A DNA stretch of 64,000 nt from JANMDS01 sp031430575 (GCA_031430575.1 JANPBT010000023.1:30258-94257); one strand, 5' to 3'; positions 42,363-51,908 are shown, counted from the first letter of the stretch. A program made the numbers and translations. Notes: generated from the letters alone by a model not told the origin.

Positions 42363-43945
42363 GGGTACGGGCGTTTTCTGACAAACCGAATCGGCTGCGC
42401 TTTGATCGGCCGGGCCGGTGCGCCGTGCTGCTGCAACGCTTTGTCAAGGGCGATGCCAGCCTCATCGGTTAAAGCGGCGGTGCGCGCAGCGGCCACTGCG
42501 CTGGACGCAGCTGTCGCATCATCGCCATGCGCAAGGTGATTGAGCACATGCAGTAAATTTTCTTTGCCACGCTCATTAGTGCTACCGTAGCCTTTAATCA
42601 ATCTGCCGCAGAGGGCTAACTCGTGGCCAAGCTGCCAATGCCGCTGCGTGCCCGCGACCACACCATTGAGCCACTGCTCAATCATGGCTTGCTCAACAGC
42701 ATAGCGACTGCCGCGCACGCGCAGCCACTTTAAGCTCGCCAGCGCCCGCAGCGATAGCATGCCAAAAATGGAGTGCGTGCCAATTTTGAGTGGCAATGCC
42801 CACGGCGTTTCGCCGCGCAGTGTGCGCCGCCGATCCCAGGCCGTAAGCTTTACTGCAAATCGATGTGGAAGTAAGGCTGCAAATTCAGGGATGCCGGGCT
42901 TGAAGTGGTCGTAAATCTTGAGCAAATCGTCGTCTTTTGCTTTGACTTCCCCAACCACCCGATGCCATCGGCTTGCCCGGCTTTTCAAATCTGCGACTCG
43001 CACGATATCGTCGAACGCCATCCACAGTGCAAGCCATCGGGCCATTTCACGCGTGGTGGCGAAGTTATGGAGATTGGCGGGATCGGCTTGCTGCTCCGCG
43101 CTGAGCACGCGCTGCAATCGATCAACATAGCGCTGCGCGTAGTGCGGGTCTTGGTATTCGATTACGCGGGCATAGCCAAGCGACAGCATCGCATGCACCA
43201 CGCTTGAAAATTTTTCGGCCACCGCAGTGGGTAATGTTGTCGAGATCTGCGGCAGATCGTCTAGCGCCGCGATGGGCGTAAGCCCAGCAATCGAGCCCGC
43301 CTGCATCTGCACGGCATCAAACGCAGCCGCGAACCCGCGCAAGCTTGCCGCGCTACTCGCGCCACCATCTTCTATGATCGCTTCGAAATGCGCACGCTCA
43401 AACGGAAATAAACGACTGCCCGCGATCGCGCCTAACATCACTGCGCTTACGATCGTGCCTGACGCGCGCGCCATCGTCGCCATATCGAGGCTGTGCAGCG
43501 CGCGGCTATTGGCTTTTACTATGGCTTGCAATGCTTCGCTATCGAGCCGACCATCGCCGGGCTGCATGCGCTCTGCCGTGGTCAGTGCGCGATTTTCAGC
43601 GGTGATCACCATCGTTCGCTCGGCCGTGGCCATGCCATTGCCAATCTGGCGCGCGGTCTCAAGCAGCTCGGAAGACACCAGCGCATCTAACGCGCCGGGC
43701 ACTGGGTTTAAGCTAAAGACCGGCCGCTTTCCGCCCAGTGCTGCAATTGGCGTGGGGAATACTTCGATGTAATAAGTCGTAGCACCTGTGCGCTGCGCCA
43801 CGCCCGGTATCGAGGTGCTTTGGGCTGCGTAGCCAGCATGGAGCGCAGTGGCAATGATCCACTCGGTTAATACGCCGCCGCCTTCGCCGCCCAGCGCGCA
43901 TACGAGTAACGTAATCGGTTGCGAGGGCATCTTTGGTGCGTTCAC
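42359..43945 (-). CDS. Indolepyruvate oxidoreductase beta-type subunit with DUF6537
   Basis: 528 residues, GTG start at 43945 overlapping the iorA stop (GTGA). The N-terminal third is the gamma/beta-type pyruvate oxidoreductase domain: ALGGEGGGVLTEWIIATALHAGY and STSIPGVAQRTGATTYYIEV. The long C-terminal extension (from about residue 230, VVGEVKAKDDDLLKIYDHFKP) is the domain usually attached in proteobacterial forms. With IorA it oxidatively decarboxylates indolepyruvate or related aryl pyruvates to acyl-CoA. Confidence 0.88.
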   Translation of the reverse strand: MNAPKMPSQPITLLVCALGGEGGGVLTEWIIATALHAGYAAQSTSIPGVAQRTGATTYYIEVFPTPIAALGGKRPVFSLNPVPGALDALVSSELLETARQIGNGMATAERTMVITAENRALTTAERMQPGDGRLDSEALQAIVKANSRALHSLDMATMARASGTIVSAVMLGAIAGSRLFPFERAHFEAIIEDGGASSAASLRGFAAAFDAVQMQAGSIAGLTPIAALDDLPQISTTLPTAVAEKFSSVVHAMLSLGYARVIEYQDPHYAQRYVDRLQRVLSAEQQADPANLHNFATTREMARWLALWMAFDDIVRVADLKSRASRWHRVVGEVKAKDDDLLKIYDHFKPGIPEFAALLPHRFAVKLTAWDRRRTLRGETPWALPLKIGTHSIFGMLSLRALASLKWLRVRGSRYAVEQAMIEQWLNGVVAGTQRHWQLGHELALCGRLIKGYGSTNERGKENLLHVLNHLAHGDDATAASSAVAAARTAALTDEAGIALDKALQQHGAPARPIKAQPIRFVRKRPYP

Positions 43946-46089
43946 GCGGGCTGCAATGCGCGCACGATCGCGCTGCGCACGCGATGCACGAGCCGCTCAG
44001 CCCACGGCGGGTTTTGAATGACCTCGGCACGATAAAAACTGGGGCATAAGGTTGCCGCGTGCGCATTTTCGCCACACAATCCGCAGCCGACGCAACCGTC
44101 GATCACCGTTGCAACGGGATCAACTTTAAGTGGATCAGGGTTATCTTTTAGCGTTAACGTTGGGCAGCCGGAAAGCCTAATGCACGCATGATCGCCATTA
44201 CACACATCTTCATCGACACCATATTTCACCCGCACGACGCGCTCGCCTTTTTTGAGCAGGCTCGCGATCCACGGTTTGATGCGGCGCTGCCGCTCAAGCT
44301 GACATTCGCCTTCAGCGATGATTACTTTCAGGCCATTGAAATCGCTGGTGAAGGCTGATTTCAGCGTTTCGCGCATATGCGCGACTTCATAGGTATGCAC
44401 CGTGCGCATCCATTGCACGCCAAGCCCTTTAAGGGTTGACTCAATCGTTTGGTTGGTATGTACCAAGCTATGCTGCTTGTCGGCGGCACTCGCCTTAGCA
44501 TCGTCTTCTGGCGTTGAAATAATATCCTGCGTGCCTGTGGCAGAGGTGTAGCCATTTTTAAAAATTAACAGCACTGCATCGTCACCATTAAATAGAGCGC
44601 TTTGCACGCCGGTGAGTAAACCGTTGTGCCAAAAGCCGCCATCGCCCATCACCGCTAAAGTGCGCCGTTGCATCATCGGCGAAACGCCAGCGCGACTGGC
44701 CAAGCTCATGCCATAACCCAAAATCGAATGCCCCATCGAGAACGGCTCAAAGGTGGCGAGTGCATGGCAGCCAATATCACCGGCGATGTGCACATCACCC
44801 ACTTCTTGCTGCACCAGTTTGAGCGCAGAAAATACCGGACGCTCGGGGCAGCCGGTGCAAAAGCTCGGAGGACGCGCGGGCAATGGCGCATCGAGCGACT
44901 TTGCAATCGCGGCGCGGCGATCTGCGTTAGCTTGCAACCAGTGCTTCGCAGCAATCGGTACAACCAAATACTTTTCTACAAATGTGAGTAAGCCCGTCGC
45001 GACGACTTCAACGCTGTATTCTCCTGCGTTGGGCAAAAGATCTTTGCCGTGCAGCGGCGTTTGGATATCTTGTCGACGCAGAGAAGTCGCAATTTCTTGC
45101 TCGATATATTCGGGTTGACCTTCTTCTACGATGAGCACGGCGCGCTTGCCGACGCAAAAATCGCTTGTTTGCGTCGGCACTAACGGATACGTAACGTTGA
45201 GCACCAAGATCGGAATGTCGGTCTCGCCAAAGGCATCGGCAAGCCCGAGCTGCTGCAGGCTGCGGATCAGCGCGTTAAAGAGCCCGCCCTGCACGATGAT
45301 GCCAAGATCAGCATGTTTGCCGGGTAACGTTTCGTTGAGCGCGTGCTCAACGATATACCGGCGCGCAGCGGGAATCCGCGCATCGCCCTTTAATTTTTCA
45401 TGGCGAAACGTCACCGGCGGATGGGCGAGCCGCATGTAATCAAAGGCAGCGGGATTTTCCATGAGCGCGCGGGTGGAAATCGCAGGGCTTTGATTATCTT
45501 TTGCTGCGAAGCTACCGCGCACGTGGCAGGCACGAATGCGCAGCTCCATGAGCACCGGCATGTTTGACGCTTCGGACAAGCGAAAGCCGTGTTCGACCAT
45601 ATTGACCATCATCGGTAAATCAGGGCGCGGATCAAGCAAACACATTGCGCTTTTGAGTGCGAAGGCATGGGTGCGCTCTTGAATCACCGATGCGCCCTCG
45701 CCATAATCTTCGCCGACGACGACAAGCACGCCGCCTTTCACGCCCGGAGACGACAAATTGCTCAGCGCATCAGCAGCAACGTTAGTACCGACGATGGATT
45801 TCCAGGTGACGGCGCCACGCAGCGGGTAGTGGATCGATGCCCCGAGCATGGCCGCAGCGGAGGCTTCGTTGGAACATGCTTCGACATGCACGCCAAGCTC
45901 ATCCATATAGCCTTTGGCCTGCACCATGACATCGAGTAAATGCGAGACTGGCGCACCTTGGTAGCCGCCAACATAAGACACCCCAGATTGGAGCAAGGCT
46001 TTGGTGATCGCCAAAATGCCTTCGCCGTGAAAGGTTTCGCCTGCGCCTAATCGCAATTGCTCAATTTCTTTTTTGAACGATACTTCCAC
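43942..46089 (-). CDS. iorA: Indolepyruvate ferredoxin oxidoreductase alpha subunit
   Basis: 715 residues, GTG start at 46089 with AGGAATCC upstream. Pyrimidine-binding domain at the N-terminus (GVSYVGGYQGAPVSHLLDVM), central domain, and TPP-binding domain with MGDGGFWHNGLLTGVQSAL and NGYTSATGTQ. Two Fe-S motifs near the C-terminus: CNGDHACIRLSGCPT and CVGCGLCGENAHAATLCP. Aromatic amino-acid degradation via aryl pyruvates is the family role. It is coupled to iorB by a GTGA overlap. No CTGCG element is present in 3.7 kb of iorAB. Confidence 0.92.
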   Translation of the reverse strand: MEVSFKKEIEQLRLGAGETFHGEGILAITKALLQSGVSYVGGYQGAPVSHLLDVMVQAKGYMDELGVHVEACSNEASAAAMLGASIHYPLRGAVTWKSIVGTNVAADALSNLSSPGVKGGVLVVVGEDYGEGASVIQERTHAFALKSAMCLLDPRPDLPMMVNMVEHGFRLSEASNMPVLMELRIRACHVRGSFAAKDNQSPAISTRALMENPAAFDYMRLAHPPVTFRHEKLKGDARIPAARRYIVEHALNETLPGKHADLGIIVQGGLFNALIRSLQQLGLADAFGETDIPILVLNVTYPLVPTQTSDFCVGKRAVLIVEEGQPEYIEQEIATSLRRQDIQTPLHGKDLLPNAGEYSVEVVATGLLTFVEKYLVVPIAAKHWLQANADRRAAIAKSLDAPLPARPPSFCTGCPERPVFSALKLVQQEVGDVHIAGDIGCHALATFEPFSMGHSILGYGMSLASRAGVSPMMQRRTLAVMGDGGFWHNGLLTGVQSALFNGDDAVLLIFKNGYTSATGTQDIISTPEDDAKASAADKQHSLVHTNQTIESTLKGLGVQWMRTVHTYEVAHMRETLKSAFTSDFNGLKVIIAEGECQLERQRRIKPWIASLLKKGERVVRVKYGVDEDVCNGDHACIRLSGCPTLTLKDNPDPLKVDPVATVIDGCVGCGLCGENAHAATLCPSFYRAEVIQNPPWAERLVHRVRSAIVRALQPA

Positions 46090-46230
46090 ACGGATTCCTA
46101 GGTCTAATTTCGGCGAAGCGCATAACTTTCGCCGACAGCATTCGATGTTATTCGAAATTAAACGTGGCTAGGCCGGATCGTTACACTTTTGAGTGGTGCG
46201 GCGAGAGCGCATACGGGTAAACCTAGCGTA

Positions 46231-46249
46231 AATTCTGCGCCGCAGGTAT
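46231..46249 (-). repeat. CTGCG element, intergenic between gshA and iorA
   Basis: Exact core, reverse, AATTCTG flank. Single copy in a 203-base gap with no other structure recognised. Confidence 0.9.
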
Positions 46250-46292
46250 GAAGACGCAATCGGGCGCTGGCGCTGGCCCAGCGCGCGCGAGC

Positions 46293-47567
46293 TCAGCTGC
46301 CGACATACTCCGATTTCAAAATATTCATCTCCATCGCTGCAGCAACGAGCGCCAACCGCGCGACCACGCCAAACGCGTAAAAGCGGTTCGGGCAGTTTTG
46401 ATCGGGGCGGGTGCAGGGCTGCTCAAAGGCGAGCGGCACAAATTGCGCCCCCGGCGCGTTTAAGTTTTGATCGACATCGCGCCCTGCATGAACCCGATAA
46501 AAGCCGCCGACTACGAACTGATCGACCATATAGACCACGGGCTCAGCGATTGCATCGTTGACCCGCTCTTCGGTATATACGCCTTCTTGGATGATGACTT
46601 TATGCACTTCCATGCCCTCTTTCACCACCGCCATTTTTTTGCGGGCATCGCGGTTGAGCGCCATCACATCATCGACTGATTTCACCGTCATCACGCCCAT
46701 GCCATACGTGCCGGCATCCGCTTTAACGATGAGAAACGGTGGTTTATCAATGCCGTAATCGGCGTATTTTTCTTTCACTTGCTTGAGTAGCTCTTCGACA
46801 TTGCCCGCCAAACACTCTAAGCCGGTTTGGGCTTTGAAATCAATCATGCCGCAATGGCCATGCAGCGGATTGATGAGCCACGGATCAATCTTTAGCAATT
46901 GCCCGACGTCCCACGCCACCGACTCGTAGCAGGTGAAGTGCATAGACTTGCTGCGCGTGCTCCAGCCTGAATAAATCGGGGGCACCACGGGCTGACTCAA
47001 CCCTTTCAAAATATCGGGGATGCCTGCAGTTAAATCGTTGTTGAGCAAGACCGCGCACGGATCAAAATCGGCGAGACCCAATTTATCGCCTTTGCGAACG
47101 AGCGGCTCGTAGGTGAGCGTGATGCCAGAAGGCGTCACGAACGGCGTGGGCGCGGTCACTTCGGGGATCAAGGTGCCGATGCGCACGCGCACGCCCGCTT
47201 GCGTGAGCAGTTTGAAAATCGTCGCCACATTTTCTAAATAATACGGATTGCGGGTGTGGTTTTCGGGGATGAGCAGCACCGATGAGCCCGCGCCGCATAA
47301 AGAATTAGCCGCAGCCATCATCGCCTGCACTGCCAGCGGATGAAAATCTTTATTTAGATTGTTAAACCCGCCGGGGAATAAATTGGTATCGACCGGTGCG
47401 ACTTTGAAGCCACTCATGCGCACATCTACGCTGCCATAAAAGGGTGTTTTCAGCTCTGTCCATTTGCGCCGCAGGTAGGCCTCAATCTCGGGCTGATGAT
47501 CGATCAGCGTTTGCTCCAACTTTTGAATGGGACCGGTGAGCGAAGTGGCGAGATGGGGGACGGTCAT
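46293..47567 (-). CDS. gshA: Glutamate-cysteine ligase, ATP-grasp-like proteobacterial type
   Basis: 424 residues. Family features: FPGGFNNLNKDFHPLAVQAM, LLIPENHTRNPYYLENV, VLLNNDLTAGIPD, PPFLIVKADAGTYGMGVMTV (ATP-grasp-like) and VVYMVDQFVVGGFYRVHAGRD. This is the gshA form first defined in acidithiobacilli and found in Burkholderiales, unrelated to E. coli GshA in sequence. It makes gamma-glutamylcysteine for glutathione. A partial CTGCG element (47463-47477) encodes YLRRKW near residue 33. Confidence 0.9.
   Translation of the reverse strand: MTVPHLATSLTGPIQKLEQTLIDHQPEIEAYLRRKWTELKTPFYGSVDVRMSGFKVAPVDTNLFPGGFNNLNKDFHPLAVQAMMAAANSLCGAGSSVLLIPENHTRNPYYLENVATIFKLLTQAGVRVRIGTLIPEVTAPTPFVTPSGITLTYEPLVRKGDKLGLADFDPCAVLLNNDLTAGIPDILKGLSQPVVPPIYSGWSTRSKSMHFTCYESVAWDVGQLLKIDPWLINPLHGHCGMIDFKAQTGLECLAGNVEELLKQVKEKYADYGIDKPPFLIVKADAGTYGMGVMTVKSVDDVMALNRDARKKMAVVKEGMEVHKVIIQEGVYTEERVNDAIAEPVVYMVDQFVVGGFYRVHAGRDVDQNLNAPGAQFVPLAFEQPCTRPDQNCPNRFYAFGVVARLALVAAAMEMNILKSEYVGS
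47463..47477 (-). repeat. CTGCG element variant inside gshA
   Basis: TTTGCGCCGCAGGTA, one core change (T for C). Read as AYLRRKW, a fifth reading frame of the element. It may be chance rather than a true copy. Confidence 0.5.
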
Positions 47568-47688
47568 GGGGATTTCCTTGAAAAAACAGTCAAGCTACGC
47601 CGCAGGGTTTGTCTACGTTATCCACGCAGATTTACGTAGATTGGTGCGCGCCAGCGTAGTTTCAAGCGGCAAAAAAAGAGATTTCCAC

Positions 47689-48171
47689 TTACCCAAACGT
47701 TGTCTTACTCAAGCGCAAGTACGCTAAGAAATCCAAACATCCAACATTGACTTCTTTCATCTTGCAGACTGCGGGAATCTTCCGCTTTTTGGCCTCCTTT
47801 GGTTCCTCAGATTGAATAGCCTCATTGGAAATCAGGTGTGAATTAGTCGTTTTGGCGCAGGCTATAGCGAAAAGATCGTTCTGATCAACTCCCTTTGGAT
47901 GAAACTTATCGTCAGAAATCCCAAGTAAATTCTTAATGCGACTTGCGTCAAAAAAAATTACGTTACTGACTGGTATTCGATTTATGCTGGCCTCAACGAG
48001 CCAGTCGGCGCAATCTGGAGCGACATCTTTTACTTCAGTAAAGTTCTCAGTACAGATTTGAAGTTTCTTCGAATTTGCCTCGGAGGCGAGCCACTCCCAA
48101 AGTTTAGGGAAATTTTCAATTGGGTAGTTATCCCACGCATAGACAATTGAGGACGCATCAAGCGTGTGCAT
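47689..48171 (-). CDS. DUF4411 family PIN-like toxin
   Basis: 160 residues. PIN-type acidic residues: LDASSIVYAWDNYP at the start, CADWLVEA, FHPKGVDQNDLFAIACA and HLISNEAI, as in DUF4411 proteins, which are predicted ribonuclease toxins paired with XRE/ImmA antitoxins. The ATG overlaps the end of the antitoxin-like gene by 14 bases. The base composition is lower in G+C than the neighbours (one 60-base line I counted in this pair, 48661-48720, has 25 G+C, against 36 in 43561-43620), suggesting recent acquisition. Confidence 0.87.
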   Translation of the reverse strand: MHTLDASSIVYAWDNYPIENFPKLWEWLASEANSKKLQICTENFTEVKDVAPDCADWLVEASINRIPVSNVIFFDASRIKNLLGISDDKFHPKGVDQNDLFAIACAKTTNSHLISNEAIQSEEPKEAKKRKIPAVCKMKEVNVGCLDFLAYLRLSKTTFG

Positions 48172-49306
48172 TGCTGTAGTCGCGTAATTTGTGCATGTCG
48201 CTTAATCGCAATCCGTCCAAGTATTTGCTCGCTTTCGTCATAGTCACGCGTTTTTCGCCTAGCGCGTCGAATACGGTCTTGACGAATTGATGCCCAAAAA
48301 TATGGGCGGGCTCTCTATGGCGATACCCTCGAGACCCACCTATGCCGCCGACTTGAGGTAACGTTGTAAGCCACTGACGATAAGCAACATAATCGCCTTT
48401 TGCAATTGACCGTCTATCCACCAATCGGCGCAACACGACCTCTGTACTGACTCCGAGCCGCCTCGTAATTGGTTTCAACCATTCACGATACTGCTCCACT
48501 AACTTAGGCTTCGAATCAATCGAAATTTGATTCAACTCATCGTCAGGTACTAGCAACATCGCCGCAAACGCATTTGCCTCAACTTCATCTTTGCTGTCAG
48601 AATGAAATTCTGCTTCGTAGTCTATCCAGCTAGTCTTGTGTAGAACAAGATGAGCCAGTTCGTGCGCTAACGTGAAAAGCATTCTCGACTCTGATTCGAG
48701 TTTTTTTACAACGATAATTGGGTAACTCTCGAAATACAAAGAAAACCCTAGAACAGGGTTTTCTTTCGCAATTTGCCAAGCGCCTTTGTAGCCAGCAGTC
48801 TGAAATACCAAGACTCCCTTTGCTTCTATAGCCTCTCGGTAAGCAAGGAAATTTCTTTTGCCAGAAAGCTGTAGCCACTCGCGCACTTGATTTGCTTTTC
48901 GGTCTGAACTCAAACTCGTTAAAACCGGTGGAGAAAAGTGCTCGACTTTTTTTGCGGACTCTTCCCGTAGCGCTATGTAGACCTCCCGTTGCTTTTCGCA
49001 CTGCTCAATTATTTTTGTCAATTTCGCCGACAAGTCCGGTTTCTGACTGGTCAGAGTGCGAAACTGCATCGAGTGTATTTTTTCAGAATTTGGAATTCCA
49101 TTTTCAAGAAAAAAGAAAACAGTTCGGCCAAAATAGTCGGCAATCGCTTTCAGTTGATTGAAAGTCAATCCGATTTCGCCATCCTGGAATTTTGTCCAAG
49201 TGGTTCCTGCGATGCCAGCTTCAATCGCGAGCTCGCCAGTGCTCATGCCACGAGCTTCACAGCACCACCTTATTCGATCAAAATTGATTGAGCTTATTCG
49301 TTCCAT
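48158..49306 (-). CDS. XRE-HTH / ImmA-IrrE metallopeptidase-type antitoxin
   Basis: 382 residues. An N-terminal XRE helix-turn-helix (MSTGELAIEAGIAGTTWTKF and LTFNQLKAIADYFGRTVFFF), and a central ImmA/IrrE domain with the zinc motif HELAH near residue 215 (LAHELAHLVLHKTSW) and a downstream Glu (EVEANAFAAMLLVP). The C-terminal region HREPAHIFGHQFVKTVFDAL is usual for the DUF4411 partner. It forms a two-gene module with the PIN protein and is probably autoregulated through the perfect inverted repeat at 49322-49346. Confidence 0.9.
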   Translation of the reverse strand: MERISSINFDRIRWCCEARGMSTGELAIEAGIAGTTWTKFQDGEIGLTFNQLKAIADYFGRTVFFFLENGIPNSEKIHSMQFRTLTSQKPDLSAKLTKIIEQCEKQREVYIALREESAKKVEHFSPPVLTSLSSDRKANQVREWLQLSGKRNFLAYREAIEAKGVLVFQTAGYKGAWQIAKENPVLGFSLYFESYPIIVVKKLESESRMLFTLAHELAHLVLHKTSWIDYEAEFHSDSKDEVEANAFAAMLLVPDDELNQISIDSKPKLVEQYREWLKPITRRLGVSTEVVLRRLVDRRSIAKGDYVAYRQWLTTLPQVGGIGGSRGYRHREPAHIFGHQFVKTVFDALGEKRVTMTKASKYLDGLRLSDMHKLRDYSNAHA

Positions 49307-49315
49307 TATCGAATC

Positions 49316-49346
49316 ATTATATTTCGTAGAGCGGAACTCTACGAAA
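49316..49346 (-). promoter_or_regulatory. Promoter and operator of the toxin-antitoxin pair
   Basis: A perfect inverted repeat TTTCGTAGAG/CTCTACGAAA (49322-49331, 49337-49346, 5-base loop) adjoins a perfect TATAAT -10 on the minus strand (49321-49316). The ATG at 49306 is only about 10 bases from the -10, so the transcript would be nearly leaderless. The repeat overlaps the -35 position, as expected for autorepression by the XRE protein. Confidence 0.75.
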
Positions 49347-49375
49347 CACTCGTGAGAAGTTACGTTTTGTCAAAT

Positions 49376-49960
49376 TTACATCTTAGGCGACCACTGATTA
49401 GCGCGCACGTTCTTCTTGGCAAGGCGCGCGGTTTCTTCAATGCGCTTGGCCCGGGTAGGCGCGGTTTTCGCCTGAGCGATCCACTCCAAAATGCCGCGCT
49501 TGGCCGAGCGCGGAAAGGCGATCCAATGCCCGCCTGCCTCTGCATATTTTTTTAATGCCTCATCTAAGTCTGGCGGCGTTTCGAGATTTTCCACTGCATC
49601 GAGCATCGTCCATGAGCCATCGGCTTGCGCCCGCGCAATCGTCACGCGCCCAGCTTGCGCCATACGCTTTTGCGCAATGAGGTTTTCCACGCGTATTTTG
49701 TTGGGCCGCGACCAGCCCGAGCCGGCTTTGCGCGGGGCGAAGTAGAGTTTTGTTCGCGCCTCGTCCACCTTGCCGGGCTTAGAATCGACCCAGCCCCAAC
49801 ATAGCGCTTCTTCCACCAATTCATCGTAGCTGAAATAGGTGTTGCCTTTGCCTTTTTTGAAGGTGACGCACCACACGCCTGCCTCTCGCGCGTGATGCCC
49901 GCGCAGCCAGGCGCGCCATTGGGCGAGTGATTCGGGTTGAAAGTGTTCTAGCGCATTCAT
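49376..49960 (-). CDS. YdeI/OmpD-associated family protein
   Basis: 194 residues. Family pattern: ESLAQWRAWLRGHHAREAGVW, YDELVEEALCWGWVDS, RTKLYFAPRKAGSGWSRPNK near residue 80, and the C-terminal RAKRIEETARLAKKNVRANQW. Cytoplasmic; some relatives are called bacteriocin-protection proteins, but the biochemical role is unclear. It is divergent from the aldo/keto reductase, with a CTGCG element between. Confidence 0.88.
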   Translation of the reverse strand: MNALEHFQPESLAQWRAWLRGHHAREAGVWCVTFKKGKGNTYFSYDELVEEALCWGWVDSKPGKVDEARTKLYFAPRKAGSGWSRPNKIRVENLIAQKRMAQAGRVTIARAQADGSWTMLDAVENLETPPDLDEALKKYAEAGGHWIAFPRSAKRGILEWIAQAKTAPTRAKRIEETARLAKKNVRANQWSPKM

Positions 49961-49970
49961 CTTTTGGACT

Positions 49971-49989
49971 ATACCTGCGGCGCAGTTTT
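49971..49989 (+). repeat. CTGCG element in divergent promoter region
   Basis: Exact core, ATACC start and TTTT end, between YdeI-type and aldo/keto reductase genes. A half-decayed facing copy (CAGCCGCAGGTA, about 50012-50023) follows. Confidence 0.9.
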
Positions 49990-50055
49990 AGCATTTCTTC
50001 AGAGAAACTCACAGCCGCAGGTAGACTTACAGCAATTCATTCGCAAAGCCAAACC

Positions 50056-51102
50056 ATGCAACGCCGCAAACTCGCCCATGCCCCTTTTGATATTAGCCTG
50101 CTCTCGCTCGGCACCATGACGTGGGGCGAACAAAACTCTGAAGCGGACGCGCATAGCCAACTTGATTGGGCGGTGGCCCACGGGGTGGATTTGATTGACA
50201 CGGCGGAGATGTATCCCGTTCCGCCCAATGGCACGACTTACAGCACAACTGAAAAATACATCGGCAATTGGATTGCCAAGCCAGGCAATCGGCAAAAGAT
50301 TACGCTTGCAACGAAAGTCGCCGGGCCCGGGCGGGATCGGCCATGGATTCGCAATGGCGACCCCGCATTGACGCAGAAAAATATCGTCTGGGCCTGCGAT
50401 GATTCACTCACGCGTTTGCGCACGGACGTGATCGATCTATATCAAATTCATTGGCCTGATCGGAACGTCGCTGCGTTTGGTAATTGGCAATTTAGCCCCG
50501 CGCTCGAGCGCGATACCGTGCCGCTTATTGAGCAAATTCAAGCGATGGCCACGCTCATCAAAGCGGGGAAGATTCGCGCCTGGGGTTTATCAAACGATAC
50601 GAGCTGGGGCGTGATGCGCATGATGACGCTGTGTGAGCAACACAATCTGCCAAAGCCGGCCACGATTCAAAATGCATACCATTTGCTGAATCGATTGTTT
50701 GAAGCCGATTTAGCAGAAGTGAGTCACCGCGAAGGCATTCAACTGCTCGCCTACTCCGTGCTCGGCATGGGCATGCTCACTGGCAAATATCAAAATGGCG
50801 CAGCCCCCGAGGGTGCACGGCTGACCAAATATCGTGCCAATTTTGGCCAGCGCTATACCCGCGCGGTGTGCTTCGACGCCGTTGATGCCTACGCGACCTT
50901 GGCTAAAAAACACAACATGAGCTTGACAGCACTTGCCTTGGCCTACGTGTGCAGCAAGCCCTTTACCGGCAGCGCGATTTTGGGCGCGACCACGATTGGG
51001 CAACTGCAAGAGCAGCTCGCGGTGTATCAAACGCCGCTGTCAGAAGATTTGATTAAAGAGCTCAACGCAGTGTCGGCGCGGTTTAGTCACCCAGCGGCCT
51101 GA
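50056..51102 (+). CDS. Aldo/keto reductase (Tas-like)
   Basis: 348 residues from ATG 50056. TIM-barrel AKR motifs: LGTMTWGEQNSEADAHSQLD, the catalytic DTAEMYPVPP (Asp and Tyr), TKVAGPGRDRPWI, VIDLYQIHWPDR and AWGLSNDTSWGVMRM. This matches E. coli Tas and related NADPH-dependent reductases; the natural substrate is unknown. A longer frame exists upstream but passes through the CTGCG element. Confidence 0.92.
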   Translation: MQRRKLAHAPFDISLLSLGTMTWGEQNSEADAHSQLDWAVAHGVDLIDTAEMYPVPPNGTTYSTTEKYIGNWIAKPGNRQKITLATKVAGPGRDRPWIRNGDPALTQKNIVWACDDSLTRLRTDVIDLYQIHWPDRNVAAFGNWQFSPALERDTVPLIEQIQAMATLIKAGKIRAWGLSNDTSWGVMRMMTLCEQHNLPKPATIQNAYHLLNRLFEADLAEVSHREGIQLLAYSVLGMGMLTGKYQNGAAPEGARLTKYRANFGQRYTRAVCFDAVDAYATLAKKHNMSLTALALAYVCSKPFTGSAILGATTIGQLQEQLAVYQTPLSEDLIKELNAVSARFSHPAA

Positions 51103-51121
51103 TGATAGTGCAATGATGGTC

Positions 51122-51174
51122 ATACCTGCGGCGCAGATTGCGCACGCATCACGGCCAATCTGCGCCGCAGGTAT
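51122..51174. terminator. Inverted pair of CTGCG elements after aldo/keto reductase gene
   Basis: Exact copies, forward 51122-51139 and reverse 51157-51174, give a perfect 18-bp stem with a 17-base loop, 20 bases past the stop. No T-run follows. Confidence 0.7.
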
Positions 51175-51234
51175 GACGATGAAAATGCGCAGTGCAAGGG
51201 TCATTGATTTCGGTCGCATGCTGAAAAGTCTGCA

Positions 51235-51840
51235 ATGCTAATTCGCGTTATTGTTCTGGCCGCAGCAATTGGTGGCGGCGTTCACCACTGGAATTCGCGC
51301 CCAGTGGCGCGCACGTCGGGTGTTCTCGTTAACGACGCGCCGGTTCAGCGTCCGATTTCGTCGGCGCAACCGCTGCAACTTCAGGGTTTCACCCTAATGC
51401 CACGGGCGGAATTTTCTCTGACCGCGCGCGTGCTCGCGGGCGAGCGCTATCGCGCCGACGCATTGGCGAAACTGGTGCCGCGCGATTTAGCCCTCGGGTG
51501 GGGCATCATGTCGGATAGCGAGCTTATTGAGAAGCTCAAGATTTCCCAAAGTGGGCGATTTTATTTTTGGCAATTTGAAGGTGAATCGATGCGCGCGCAG
51601 GTACCTAAAATCGTCTCGAGCAGCGCCAATATGCACTTAATCGCGGCGAATGCTGGCGTGCAGGCTGTAATTGATCGAGCGCGGGTCGGCGAGCTCATTT
51701 CCATTGAGGGGAAATTGGTGGACGTTGCGCGCGGTGATCGTTGGTCGATGAAGACCTCGCTGTCGCGGGAGGATAGTGGGGCGGGAGCGTGTGAAATTGT
51801 TTACGTGGAATCTGCGACGATCTTGAGCGCTGAAAAGTAG
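51235..51840 (+). CDS. Conserved hypothetical protein with N-terminal anchor
   Basis: 201 residues. A short hydrophobic N-terminus (MLIRVIVLAAAIGGGV) suggests export or a membrane anchor. The rest contains LVPRDLALGWGIMSDSELIE, ISQSGRFYFWQFEG, VSSSANMHLIAANAGV and a C-terminal SREDSGAGACEIVYVE. I recall similar uncharacterised proteins in many proteobacteria but no function. It converges on the methylase gene. Confidence 0.75.
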   Translation: MLIRVIVLAAAIGGGVHHWNSRPVARTSGVLVNDAPVQRPISSAQPLQLQGFTLMPRAEFSLTARVLAGERYRADALAKLVPRDLALGWGIMSDSELIEKLKISQSGRFYFWQFEGESMRAQVPKIVSSSANMHLIAANAGVQAVIDRARVGELISIEGKLVDVARGDRWSMKTSLSREDSGAGACEIVYVESATILSAEK

Positions 51841-51852
51841 CGCGATTTGAGC

Positions 51853-51871
51853 GTACCTGGGGCGCAGATTT
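51853..51871 (+). repeat. CTGCG element variant, intergenic
   Basis: GTACCTGGGGCGCAGATTT: C to G in the core and A to G in the flank. A decayed copy just outside the restriction-modification island. Confidence 0.65.
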
Positions 51872-51908
51872 AAATTTCGTCATCGGCTACTCCACAGAAA
51901 ATCAATAG

